Assembly: GCA_964606085.1 (NCBI GenBank)
Contig: CAZSFD010000027.1
Span: 1-55,536, forward strand
Direction: 5' to 3'
Length of the DNA: 55,536 nt
Source of the DNA: CAIQJJ01 sp964606085
GTDB lineage: Bacteria; Chloroflexota; Anaerolineae; Anaerolineales; UBA4823
The translations under genes were made by a program, and so were the position numbers. Under the pieces are notes generated by a model. It saw only the letters and a program-made list of their open reading frames with translations. It made no database searches and had not been told where the DNA came from. This document shows positions 8,487 to 15,452 of the stretch, one piece after another. The number at the start of each line of letters is the position of its first letter. Position 1 is the stretch's first letter.

Positions 8487-11084
8487 TTAGCCGCGCAGTT
8501 TCGCTCCGGCCACCTGCTCTAAGCGGCGCACGATCTTGCTGCGGATGGCGGCCACGTCTTTATCGGTGAGCGTCTTTTCGGGGGATTGATAGGTGACGCT
8601 GTAGGCCAGGCTCTTCTTGCCTGCGCCCACCTGCTCGCTGCGGTAGACATCGAACAGGCGCACGCCTGTCACCAGCTTGCCGCCGGCTTCACGGATGGTA
8701 GCGGCCACCAGGTCGGCAGGCGTGGCTTCATCTACCACCACGGCCAGGTCTTCGAGCGCCGGTGGGAATTCTGGCACGCCGTGGGTCTGGTAGTGTGGTG
8801 GGATCAGGCCGAGCAGGGCTTCGAGTTGAAATTCGGCGGCCAGGATCGGGGTGTTGGCGTAGGAGGCAGGCAGGTCGTAATTCTCCTTCACCAGCGGGTG
8901 CAGCTCGCCGAACACGCCCACCTGCACATCGCCCGCCCACACTTTGGCGCACTTGCCCGGGTGGAAGGTGGGATGCTCGCCCGGTTTGTATTGGATGCCG
9001 CGGATGTGCAGCCCATCCATCAGCCCTTCGACGATGCCTTTGAGATCGTAGAAATCCATCACCGGCGCGGCGTCTCCTTGCCAACTCGGCAGGGCGCGGC
9101 GGCCCGTCAGCACAATGTCGAGGCAGGCGCGCTCGTCGGGCAGCGAACCTGCTTCGGAGGCGAGGAAGATCGGGCCGATCTCGAACAGGGCGATGCGCTC
9201 CTGTAAACGGGCGTTGCGCTCCATCGCCTCCAGCATCAACGAAAGCACGCTGTGCCGCATCACCACCCGGTCGCTGGCGATGGGGTTGGCAATCTGCACG
9301 TAGGGCTTATCGTCGGGTTCGCTGTGCTTCGGCAGGCGGCGGGCTTCGCGTTCGGGCGAGGTCAGGCGGTGGCTGATGATCTCCTGCAAACCGAGCGAGA
9401 CGAGGATATCGCGGGCGCGCTCTTCGCTTTCAAGGGCCGGGTTGCCGCGCAGCGGGGGCAATTCATCGGCGATGCGTGTTTCAGGCAGGCGGTCGTAGCC
9501 GTAGATGCGGGCGATCTCCTCCATCACGTCGGCCATGCCGATCAGTTCGTCGCCGATGTCGAGACGGTTGGCGGGGGGGAGGGCGGTTATTCGATGTTCG
9601 ATATTCGTTATTTGTTGTTCGTTATTCGATGTTCGAATATTCGAATATCGAATATCGAAGCCTAGCGGCGTGAGCATGTCGCTGATTTGTTCCGCTGTCA
9701 GGTCAATCCCCAACCAGCGCTGCACATCTGCCGGGGTGAAGGTGATTTCTGGGGCCGCCGGCGGCAGTGGGTACGCATCTACCAGGCCGGGGGCCGCCTG
9801 GCCGTTCGACCATGCGGCCATCAGGTCCAGGCAGTATTTCACGCCATCTTCGGCCAGCGAGGGATGCACGCCGCGCGAGAAGCGGTAGCTGGCCTCGGAG
9901 GGCAGCTTTTGCGCCTGCGCCGTGCGCCGGATGTTGGTGTAATGCCAGGCCGCGCCTTCCAGCAGGATGTTGCGCGTGTTGGCGCTGACTTCCGATTCCT
10001 GCCCACCCATCACGCCAGCAATCGAGAGCGCCCCGGCGGTGTCGCAGACCAGAACGGTGTTGGCGTCGAGCGTGCGTTCCACGGCGTCGAGGGTGGTCAG
10101 TTTTTCGCCGGGTTGGGCGGTGCGGGTGATGATGGTGACTTTGTCAGCGCCGCTGCGTTTGGCCCGTTCCACCAGCACGTCGTAATCGAAGGCGTGCAGC
10201 GGTTCGCCGAGGGCCAGCATGGCGTAGTTGGTGGCATCTACCATGTTGTTGATCGGGCGCATCCCGGCGTGCTTGAGACGTAGTTGCACCTTATACGAAC
10301 TGGGCTTGATCTCCACGTCGCGGATCAGGCCGAGGACGAAGCGCGGGTTGAGGGCGGGGGTGGAAATTTCGACTTCAACCAGCTTTTCAATAGATTCACC
10401 CGTAAATCGTAATTCGGGATTCGGATTGCGGAGGGGGACGCCGGTGAGGGCGGAGATTTCGCGGGCGACGCCGAGGATGTTGGCGCAGCGGGCGATGTTG
10501 GGCAAGATGGCGATGTCGAGGATGGCGTCGCCGATGTAGTCGCGCAGCGCCATGCCCACGGGGGCATCGTCGTCGAGCAGGATGATGCCCTCATGTTCCT
10601 CCGAAATGCCCAGTTCCTTCTCCGAGCAGACCATCGAATACGACTCGACGCCGCGGATTTTGGCGCGCTTGAGCGTGACCAACACCTGGCCTTCCTGATG
10701 CCCGTCATAGATGCGGGCGCCTTCTTTGGCGTAGGCCACCTTGAGCGGCTTGGCCAGCGGCCCCTGCCCCTTGTAGGGGAACAGGTTGGGCGCGCCGGTG
10801 AGGACGATGTGTTCTTGCTGGCCGTCGTTGAGCTTGCACAGCGTCAGGCGGTCGGCGTTGGGATGGGGCAGCACTTCGGCAATCGAAGCAACGACGATTT
10901 TTTCGGCGTCCCATTCGATGCCCGAAATGCCCACTTCGTGAGCTTCGCCCGGCTTGGGCAGCGGCAGGCCCACGTAATGGATGCCCTCCACCTCCAGGCC
11001 GGCCATCGTCAGGCGGTGGGCCAGTTGGGGCAGGGGGAGGGTGATGTCAACGAAATCTTTTAGCCAAGAGATGGGAATTTTCAT
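8487..11084 (-). CDS. pheT: Phenylalanine-tRNA ligase beta subunit
   Basis: Forms the alpha2beta2 PheRS that charges tRNA-Phe. Recognised by MKIPISWLKDFVDI, the tRNA-binding EMAP-like domain (about 45-160), the B3/4 editing domain (about 215-400), the B5 domain, IARIYGYDRLPE, and the C-terminal ferredoxin-like anticodon domain (PPALEDLAVVVDE ... SLAYSVTYQSPEKTLTDKDV). ATG 11084 has AAGGA six bases upstream. At 865 aa it is longer than the usual roughly 800. Part of the excess is about 25 codons (475-499) encoded by a palindromic repeat, inserted in frame before LPPANRLDIG. A shorter repeat-like patch is at about residues 218-228. It is separated from pheS by an extra gene. Confidence 0.95.
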   Translation of the reverse strand: MKIPISWLKDFVDITLPLPQLAHRLTMAGLEVEGIHYVGLPLPKPGEAHEVGISGIEWDAEKIVVASIAEVLPHPNADRLTLCKLNDGQQEHIVLTGAPNLFPYKGQGPLAKPLKVAYAKEGARIYDGHQEGQVLVTLKRAKIRGVESYSMVCSEKELGISEEHEGIILLDDDAPVGMALRDYIGDAILDIAILPNIARCANILGVAREISALTGVPLRNPNPELRFTGESIEKLVEVEISTPALNPRFVLGLIRDVEIKPSSYKVQLRLKHAGMRPINNMVDATNYAMLALGEPLHAFDYDVLVERAKRSGADKVTIITRTAQPGEKLTTLDAVERTLDANTVLVCDTAGALSIAGVMGGQESEVSANTRNILLEGAAWHYTNIRRTAQAQKLPSEASYRFSRGVHPSLAEDGVKYCLDLMAAWSNGQAAPGLVDAYPLPPAAPEITFTPADVQRWLGIDLTAEQISDMLTPLGFDIRYSNIRTSNNEQQITNIEHRITALPPANRLDIGDELIGMADVMEEIARIYGYDRLPETRIADELPPLRGNPALESEERARDILVSLGLQEIISHRLTSPEREARRLPKHSEPDDKPYVQIANPIASDRVVMRHSVLSLMLEAMERNARLQERIALFEIGPIFLASEAGSLPDERACLDIVLTGRRALPSWQGDAAPVMDFYDLKGIVEGLMDGLHIRGIQYKPGEHPTFHPGKCAKVWAGDVQVGVFGELHPLVKENYDLPASYANTPILAAEFQLEALLGLIPPHYQTHGVPEFPPALEDLAVVVDEATPADLVAATIREAGGKLVTGVRLFDVYRSEQVGAGKKSLAYSVTYQSPEKTLTDKDVAAIRSKIVRRLEQVAGAKLRG
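9586..9660. repeat. Palindromic TTCGATA-type repeat inside pheT
   Basis: 75 bases (25 codons) composed of TTCGATATTCG / CGAATATCGAA words with an inverted arrangement. In pheT it encodes the segment around DIRYSNIRTSNNEQQITNIE, which is polar and has no place in the normal family alignment between LGF and the PP-R-DI region. Length divisible by three keeps the essential gene open. Confidence 0.85.
10398..10430. repeat. Short repeat-like patch inside pheT
   Basis: Contains CGTAAATCGTAATTCGG, the same words as the hairpin in the pheS leader, and encodes NPNPELRF. It may be a decayed copy of the same repeat family. Confidence 0.45.
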
Positions 11085-11107
11085 GGGGAATCCTTTGGGG
11101 ATGAGTG

Positions 11108-11206
11108 TTTGATAATTCGTTATTCGATATTCGTTATTCGATACTCGTTATTCGAATAACGAATTACGAATAACGAATTACGAATATCGAATATCGAATT
11201 ACGCTT
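11108..11206. repeat. Palindromic repeat array between the four-helix-bundle gene and pheT
   Basis: About 100 bases made of TTCGTTA/TTCGATA units in the left half and their complements in the right half, centred on TCGTTATTCGAATAACGA. It can fold into one long imperfect hairpin. It ends within the 3' end of the four-helix-bundle gene. Confidence 0.85.
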
Positions 11207-11657
11207 GATCGAGTAAAGAACTATCGGTAATTTCATAAACCGCTTCGGCCTCACGAACCATGTAGTTGGCGCCGGGTTCATTTGCGCCTTGTTTTCGCTT
11301 TTTGAGATAAGCAATATAACCGTTGATGAGCCGTGTCAGTGCTTCGCCGTCGCCAGCAATTTCTTGATAAAGTTCTGTGGGAATGTACTTCAGTTCATGT
11401 GTCATAACGATATGGCTGAGCGTTTCTTCGAGTGAGCTGCGGGCAATGTAGCAAAAACGCACGTTATCTTGGTAGTAAAAGCGTCCGTGACCTTCGGCGA
11501 TATTGGCTGGAATACTGTTGGCAGCACGTCGAATTTGCTGGTTCAAGCCCCATTTTTCTTCTGCGGGCAGCAACGGCAATACCTTGCGGTAAACCTTCAA
11601 GGCAAAATCGCGAGCCTTACACCAGGCATCGAGTTGTTCAAGGGCAGTTATACTCAT
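11199..11657 (-). CDS. Four-helix-bundle protein (S23 / IVS type)
   Basis: 152 residues with the family signature LNQQIRRAANSIPANIAEGH (about 39-58) and the following RFCYIARSSLEETLSH helix. Related proteins are encoded in 23S rRNA intervening sequences of some spirochaetes, and Avd proteins of diversity-generating retroelements share the fold; their general function is unknown. Here it lies between pheS and pheT, bounded on both sides by palindromic repeat arrays. The C-terminal 30 residues (ANEPGANYMVREAEAVYEIT and on) extend beyond the usual roughly 120-residue core, and the last codons overlap the repeat array. No good Shine-Dalgarno precedes ATG 11657. No reverse transcriptase or rRNA gene is nearby. 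Insertion into an existing pheST operon is inference. Confidence 0.88.
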   Translation of the reverse strand: MSITALEQLDAWCKARDFALKVYRKVLPLLPAEEKWGLNQQIRRAANSIPANIAEGHGRFYYQDNVRFCYIARSSLEETLSHIVMTHELKYIPTELYQEIAGDGEALTRLINGYIAYLKKRKQGANEPGANYMVREAEAVYEITDSSLLDQA

Positions 11658-11697
11658 AGGAAAATCTGTGTGTTTCGATAAGCAGATATGTGGTGAG

Positions 11698-11801
11698 CGA
11701 TATTCGATATTCGATATTCGATAATTCGATAATTCGATTTACGATTTATCGAATATCGAATATCGAATATCGAATTATCGAATTATCGAATCTCGAACAC
11801 C
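11698..11801. repeat. Palindromic repeat array between pheS and the four-helix-bundle gene
   Basis: About 100 bases: TTCGATA/TTCGATAA units, a centre near TTTACGATTTA, then TCGAATA/TCGAATTA units. It mirrors the array on the other side of the four-helix-bundle gene. Confidence 0.85.
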
Positions 11802-11820
11802 CATCATCGCCTATCCATCC

Positions 11821-12846
11821 CTAAAACTGCTCCAAGAATCTCAAATCATTCACCCAAAAATAGCGAATGTCTTCGATTTTATATTTCAACATGGCGATGC
11901 GCTCCACGCCCATGCCGAAGGCGAAGCCGGAATAGACCGCCGGGTCGTAGCCGCCGTTGCGCAGCACGGTGGGGTGGACCATGCCGCTGCCGAGGATTTC
12001 GAGCCAACCGCTGCCTTTGCAAACGCCGCAGCCCGCGCCGCCGCACAAAAAGCATTCAATGTCCACTTCGGCGGAGGGTTCGGTGAAGGGGAAATAGGAC
12101 GGGCGGAAGCGGGCGCGCACGTTTTGGCCGAACATGCGCCGGGCGAAATCGGCCAGCGTGCCTTTCAGGTCGCCGAAGGTGATCTGGCGGCCCACCGCCA
12201 GGCCCTCGACCTGGGTGAACTGCGTATCCTTGCGGGCGCTGACCTGTTCGTAGCGGTAGACCACACCGGGCAAAATCACGCGGATTGGCCCAGGGGCGTA
12301 CTCGGCCATGACGTGCATTTGCCCCGGCGAGGTGTGCGTGCGCAGCACTGTGCCGGGTGTGGTGGTATAGAACGTGTCCCACATATCGCGGGCGGGGTGG
12401 TCTTCGGGGATGTTGAGCAGCTGGAAGTTGTATTCGTCGCTCTCCACCTCGCGCGAGCGGTAGACCTGAAAGCCCATCTCGGCAAAGGCGCGATAGATAT
12501 CGCGCAGCGTTTGCGTGAGCGGGTGCAGGCGGCCCAGGGGCAGGGGGCGGCCCGGCAGGGTGACGTCGAGGCGTTCGGCAGTCAGCGAATGCTGCAAGGC
12601 TGCCTGGCGCAGGGCCTCGGTCTTCTCAGCCAGGGCGGCTTCGAGGGCCTTCTTCACCTCGTTGGCGCGCCGCCCAACCAGGGGGCGTTCCTCTTTGGAA
12701 AAGCTGCCCATCTGGTCGAAGACCTTCATCAGCGGGGCGCTGCGCCCCAAATAGGCCACGCGCCAGGCTTCCAGCGCGGCCTCTTCTTGCACGGCCGCGA
12801 TGGCCTGCAAGGCGCTTTGTTCGATATGGGTTAGTTGATCGAGCAT
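11821..12846 (-). CDS. pheS: Phenylalanine-tRNA ligase alpha subunit
   Basis: Catalytic subunit of PheRS. Class II motifs are visible: LPLGRLHPLTQTLRDIYRAF, then ESDEYNFQLLNIPEDHPARD, motif 2 (GVVYRYEQVSARKDTQFTQ), YFPFTEPSAEVDI, and motif 3 (YSGFAFGMGVERIAMLKY). The N-terminal coiled coil (about 1-85) binds tRNA. ATG 12846 is preferred because GGAGG (12856-12852) lies just upstream; the in-frame GTG at 12852 overlaps that site. 341 aa is typical. Expression is controlled by the T-box leader upstream, and a 25-bp perfect hairpin lies between leader and ribosome site. Confidence 0.95.
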   Translation of the reverse strand: MLDQLTHIEQSALQAIAAVQEEAALEAWRVAYLGRSAPLMKVFDQMGSFSKEERPLVGRRANEVKKALEAALAEKTEALRQAALQHSLTAERLDVTLPGRPLPLGRLHPLTQTLRDIYRAFAEMGFQVYRSREVESDEYNFQLLNIPEDHPARDMWDTFYTTTPGTVLRTHTSPGQMHVMAEYAPGPIRVILPGVVYRYEQVSARKDTQFTQVEGLAVGRQITFGDLKGTLADFARRMFGQNVRARFRPSYFPFTEPSAEVDIECFLCGGAGCGVCKGSGWLEILGSGMVHPTVLRNGGYDPAVYSGFAFGMGVERIAMLKYKIEDIRYFWVNDLRFLEQF

Positions 12847-12870
12847 GTTCACCTCCGATGTTCGAGAAGG

Positions 12871-12927
12871 GTAATTCGATATTCGTAAATCGTTCTTTGA
12901 ACGAACGATTTACGAATATCGAATTAC
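12871..12927. repeat. Perfect 25-bp inverted repeat in the pheS leader
   Basis: Arms 12871-12895 and 12903-12927 are exact reverse complements around a 7-base loop. The words (TTCGATATTCG, CGTAAATCG) belong to the same family as the arrays around the four-helix-bundle gene. In the pheS mRNA it forms a long hairpin ending about 15 bases before the Shine-Dalgarno. Confidence 0.9.
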
Positions 12928-12943
12928 GATTTACGCCTATCCA

Positions 12944-12977
12944 ACAAAAAGCTCCCATCCCACGAAGGGACGGGAGC
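12944..12977 (-). terminator. T-box intrinsic terminator
   Basis: On the minus strand GCTCCCGTCCC pairs with GGGATGGGAGC (one G-T pair) around TTCGT, followed by TTTTTGTT. It competes with the T-box antiterminator. Confidence 0.9.
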
Positions 12978-13258
12978 GAAAGATCGTTTCCCGCGGTACC
13001 ACCCAACTTGGCTGAGCGCAACCGTTCTTTGGTTGCACCGCCCGCTTTTACGCCTACCAACATAGGCTCCCCCTGTAACGCTGGGGCTGCGACCCGGGCT
13101 ACTTGACACATGGCACATGACGTGCATTCACGGTTTCACCTGGGTGGCTCAGAAGGGAACTTCACCTCGCTTCCAAAGAGCCAGCGTCTCAGTCTGTGCG
13201 CTGGCCGCCCTGTCAGCTTTGGCGGGGCTACTTTCCTTCGTCTTTGCCGCTATCGGTT
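12944..13258 (-). promoter_or_regulatory. T-box riboswitch controlling pheS-pheT
   Basis: The minus strand carries the T-box core TTGGGTGGTACCGCGGG (about 13006-12990) followed by a terminator stem and T-run (12977-12944). It is the standard arrangement in which uncharged tRNA stabilises the antiterminator. Upstream is a Stem I-like region with GGAAAGTAG and paired arms. The specifier candidate is TTC (13159-13157) within GAAGTTCCC, matching the Phe codon expected for a pheS leader. Binding tRNA-Phe is inference from the downstream gene and this codon. Confidence 0.92.
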
Positions 13259-13266
13259 GTGGGGTT

Positions 13267-13294
13267 ATTATCTGCAAAAGTTGGAGGCTGTCAA
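13267..13294 (-). promoter_or_regulatory. Promoter of the T-box/pheST transcript
   Basis: TTGACA (13294-13289), 16 bases, then GATAAT (13272-13267) on the minus strand. Transcription would start near 13260, at the beginning of the T-box leader. Confidence 0.75.
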
Positions 13295-13390
13295 GCAATT
13301 CGGCTGAATCCATTTTGCCATTCGCTTCCAGCTTTTCACCCCCGCATTTCGGCCATTGGCCCCATTTTTCAGCCGTCTGCCGTACTTTTG

Positions 13391-13419
13391 TTGCACAGGG
13401 GCTTTTTGTTTTGTAGAAT
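13391..13419 (+). promoter_or_regulatory. Candidate promoter of the ABC-exporter operon
   Basis: TTGCAC (13391-13396), 17 bases, TAGAAT (13414-13419). It lies 45 bases before the leader mini-ORF and diverges from the pheST promoter. Confidence 0.45.
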
Positions 13420-13463
13420 GCGAGCAACGTAATGATGAAAGATGAAAAAAGAAAGGATTGACC

Positions 13464-13517
13464 ATGAATACCAACGCATGCTACCTAATGGCAGCGCAAA
13501 AGCGGGGCGCGCTATGA
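13464..13517 (+). CDS. 17-codon leader peptide coupled to the ABC ATPase
   Basis: ATG 13464 follows AAAGGA at a good distance and reads MNTNACYLMAAQKRGAL. Its TGA overlaps the next start as ATGA (13514-13517). The ATPase start itself has no ribosome site, so this mini-cistron probably delivers ribosomes to it by reinitiation. No function is expected for the peptide itself. Confidence 0.45.
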   Translation: MNTNACYLMAAQKRGAL

Positions 13518-14359
13518 ACGCCATCGAAACCGAAAACCTGACCCGCGCTTACAATGGCAAGCCCGTCGTAGATGGCCTGACCTTTACGGTGGCGCAGGGC
13601 GAAATCTTCGGCTTTCTCGGCCCGAATGGGGCCGGCAAAACCACCACGATCAAGATGCTCACCGGCCAGCTCGAACCGACCTCCGGCTGGGCGCGCGTGG
13701 CTGGCTTCGACGTGTCCGCCCAAGACAGCCTGCTCAAACCGCACATCGGTGTGGTCTTCGAGCATCAAAACCTGTACGAACGCCTTTCGGCGCGCGAGAA
13801 CCTGGCTTTCAGCGCTAACCTGTACGGTGTGGAAGCGCGTCGGGTGGATGAACTGCTGGAGCAGGTGGGTTTGCGCCAACGCGCCAAAGACAGTGTGGCA
13901 AAATACTCCAACGGCATGAAACAGCGCGTGCTGATTGCGCGGGCGCTGCTGCACAGGCCCAAAATCATCTTCATGGATGAACCCACGCGCGGTCTCGACC
14001 CGGCCGTGGCGCAGGATATCCGCCGCATCGTAAGCGATCTGGCCGAAGACGGCGTGACGATTTTCCTGACCACCCACTACATGGAAGAAGCTGACCAGCT
14101 TTGCCGCCGGGTGGCCTTCCTCAACGAAGGCAAAATTGCCGCCCTCGATACGCCCGCCCGCCTGAAAGCGCGTTACGGCGAACGCCACGTTGTGGCAGAA
14201 TTGGAAGATGGACGGTCCCTGACGCTGCCGCTGGACGATGCCGAAGGCGGGCGGCAGTTGGGCGAACTGGCTGCCTCGGGGCAGGTACTCAACCTGCATT
14301 CGGCAGAAGCCACGCTCGAAGACGTTTTCATCAAATTAACCGGACGGAGGTTGGAATGA
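13514..14359 (+). CDS. ABC transporter ATP-binding protein (ABC-2 exporter type)
   Basis: Energises the ABC-2 permease encoded next. Motifs: Walker A GPNGAGKT (36-43), a signature reading YSNGMKQR in place of LSGGQ, Walker B IIFMDEPTRGLDP and the H-loop TTHYMEEAD. The domain after the ATPase core (about 225-282) is usual for exporters of this type. I place the start at ATG 13514 rather than the longer frame from 13442, because the conserved fold begins at IETENLTRAYNGK and the mini-ORF stop overlaps this ATG. The stop overlaps the permease start (ATGA, 14356-14359). With the permease and CPBP protease it resembles NatAB-like or peptide-export clusters; the substrate is unknown. Confidence 0.9.
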   Translation: MNAIETENLTRAYNGKPVVDGLTFTVAQGEIFGFLGPNGAGKTTTIKMLTGQLEPTSGWARVAGFDVSAQDSLLKPHIGVVFEHQNLYERLSARENLAFSANLYGVEARRVDELLEQVGLRQRAKDSVAKYSNGMKQRVLIARALLHRPKIIFMDEPTRGLDPAVAQDIRRIVSDLAEDGVTIFLTTHYMEEADQLCRRVAFLNEGKIAALDTPARLKARYGERHVVAELEDGRSLTLPLDDAEGGRQLGELAASGQVLNLHSAEATLEDVFIKLTGRRLE

Positions 14360-15438
14360 ACGGACGCGTTGTTCTCTCGATTGTGAAAAAAGACATGGTG
14401 GATGCCATCAAAAATTATTACCTGTTGTTCACCATGATCCTGCCGATTGGTATGTCACTCATGTTTCAGTTGATTTTCCCCAACGAGCAGGAAATGGGGC
14501 AGCTCAAAATAGCCATCTATGACCCCGAAAATTCGCGCCTGGTTGGCCTGATCCAGGCTTACGAGGGGATCGAAGTCGTATCCGTTTTATCTGCCGAGGA
14601 CGTGATTGAGCGTGTGCGTGATGACAAAACCATCACCGGCGGGCTGGTCATTCCGGCGGGCTTCGATGCCGCCCTGGATGCCGGCGCAAAGCCGCATGTG
14701 CGCGCCTACATCAAGCCCGATGCCAGCAGCATTCAGCAAGCCATTTTCCGCGGCATGGTGACCGATCAGGCGTGGCTGCTGGTACGGCAGGAATTCCCCA
14801 TCCAACTGACCTGGGGCGATGAAGAATTTGTTGGCAGCGATGGCCTCACCATGTCCTTCAATGTGGATGTCTACCTGTTGATGGTGGTGCTGATGATGGC
14901 CCTCTCGATGGTGGGTTCGTTCGTAGTGCCTTATCTGGTGGTGGAAGAGAAAGAAAAGCACACCCTCGAAGCGCTGCTGGTGGCCCCCGGCGGCCCGGTG
15001 GATGTGGCGGCTGGCAAGGCCATCGTCGGCCTGATCTACAGCCTGCTGACCGGGATCATCTTGTTGGTGCTGAACAATGGTTTTGCCGGGCAATGGCCTG
15101 TCACCCTTTTGGCAGCTTTCTTGGGGGCGATGTTCCTGGTGGGCCTGGGCTTGCTGATGGGCACAGCCTTCAAAACCATGAGTCAGGTCAACATCTTCTC
15201 CAGTGTAGTCATGCTATCCATGCTCCTGCCCTCCTGGGTGAGCATCTTTACCCTGCCCGAACCGCTGATGGCCGCGATCCAGCTCGTCCCCACGTTTTAC
15301 GTTTCCAAGATAGCCACCCTGGCGCTGGCAAGTAAAGCAACCCTGGGGAATATTGCCCCCGGATTGTCGGCGCTGGGCATATCCATTGTCATCGCCTATG
15401 CCGCCGTGGTATGGCTGTTGCGGCGCGAACGCAAGTAG
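14356..15438 (+). CDS. ABC-2 type permease
   Basis: Membrane half of the exporter. 360 residues: an N-terminal helix (YYLLFTMILPIGMSLMFQLI, about 17-37), then a roughly 120-residue soluble domain (IAIYDPENSRLVG ... FPIQLTWGDE) that should lie outside, then about five C-terminal helices including LMVVLMMALSMVGSFVVPYL and the conserved EEKEKHTLEALLVAP loop. This layout is the ABC2_membrane/NatB-like type. GGAGG precedes ATG 14356, and the start overlaps the ATPase stop. Confidence 0.88.
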   Translation: MNGRVVLSIVKKDMVDAIKNYYLLFTMILPIGMSLMFQLIFPNEQEMGQLKIAIYDPENSRLVGLIQAYEGIEVVSVLSAEDVIERVRDDKTITGGLVIPAGFDAALDAGAKPHVRAYIKPDASSIQQAIFRGMVTDQAWLLVRQEFPIQLTWGDEEFVGSDGLTMSFNVDVYLLMVVLMMALSMVGSFVVPYLVVEEKEKHTLEALLVAPGGPVDVAAGKAIVGLIYSLLTGIILLVLNNGFAGQWPVTLLAAFLGAMFLVGLGLLMGTAFKTMSQVNIFSSVVMLSMLLPSWVSIFTLPEPLMAAIQLVPTFYVSKIATLALASKATLGNIAPGLSALGISIVIAYAAVVWLLRRERK

Positions 15439-15452
15439 AAAGAGAAAAAACT

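Noticed and set aside
11199..11657. Four-helix-bundle gene as the Avd part of a diversity-generating retroelement
   Set aside because: No reverse transcriptase, template repeat or variable repeat is in the window; the repeats nearby are hairpins, not adenine-mutated copies.
11108..12927. TTCGATA arrays as a CRISPR array
   Set aside because: Units are contiguous and palindromic with no unique spacers, and no cas gene is present.
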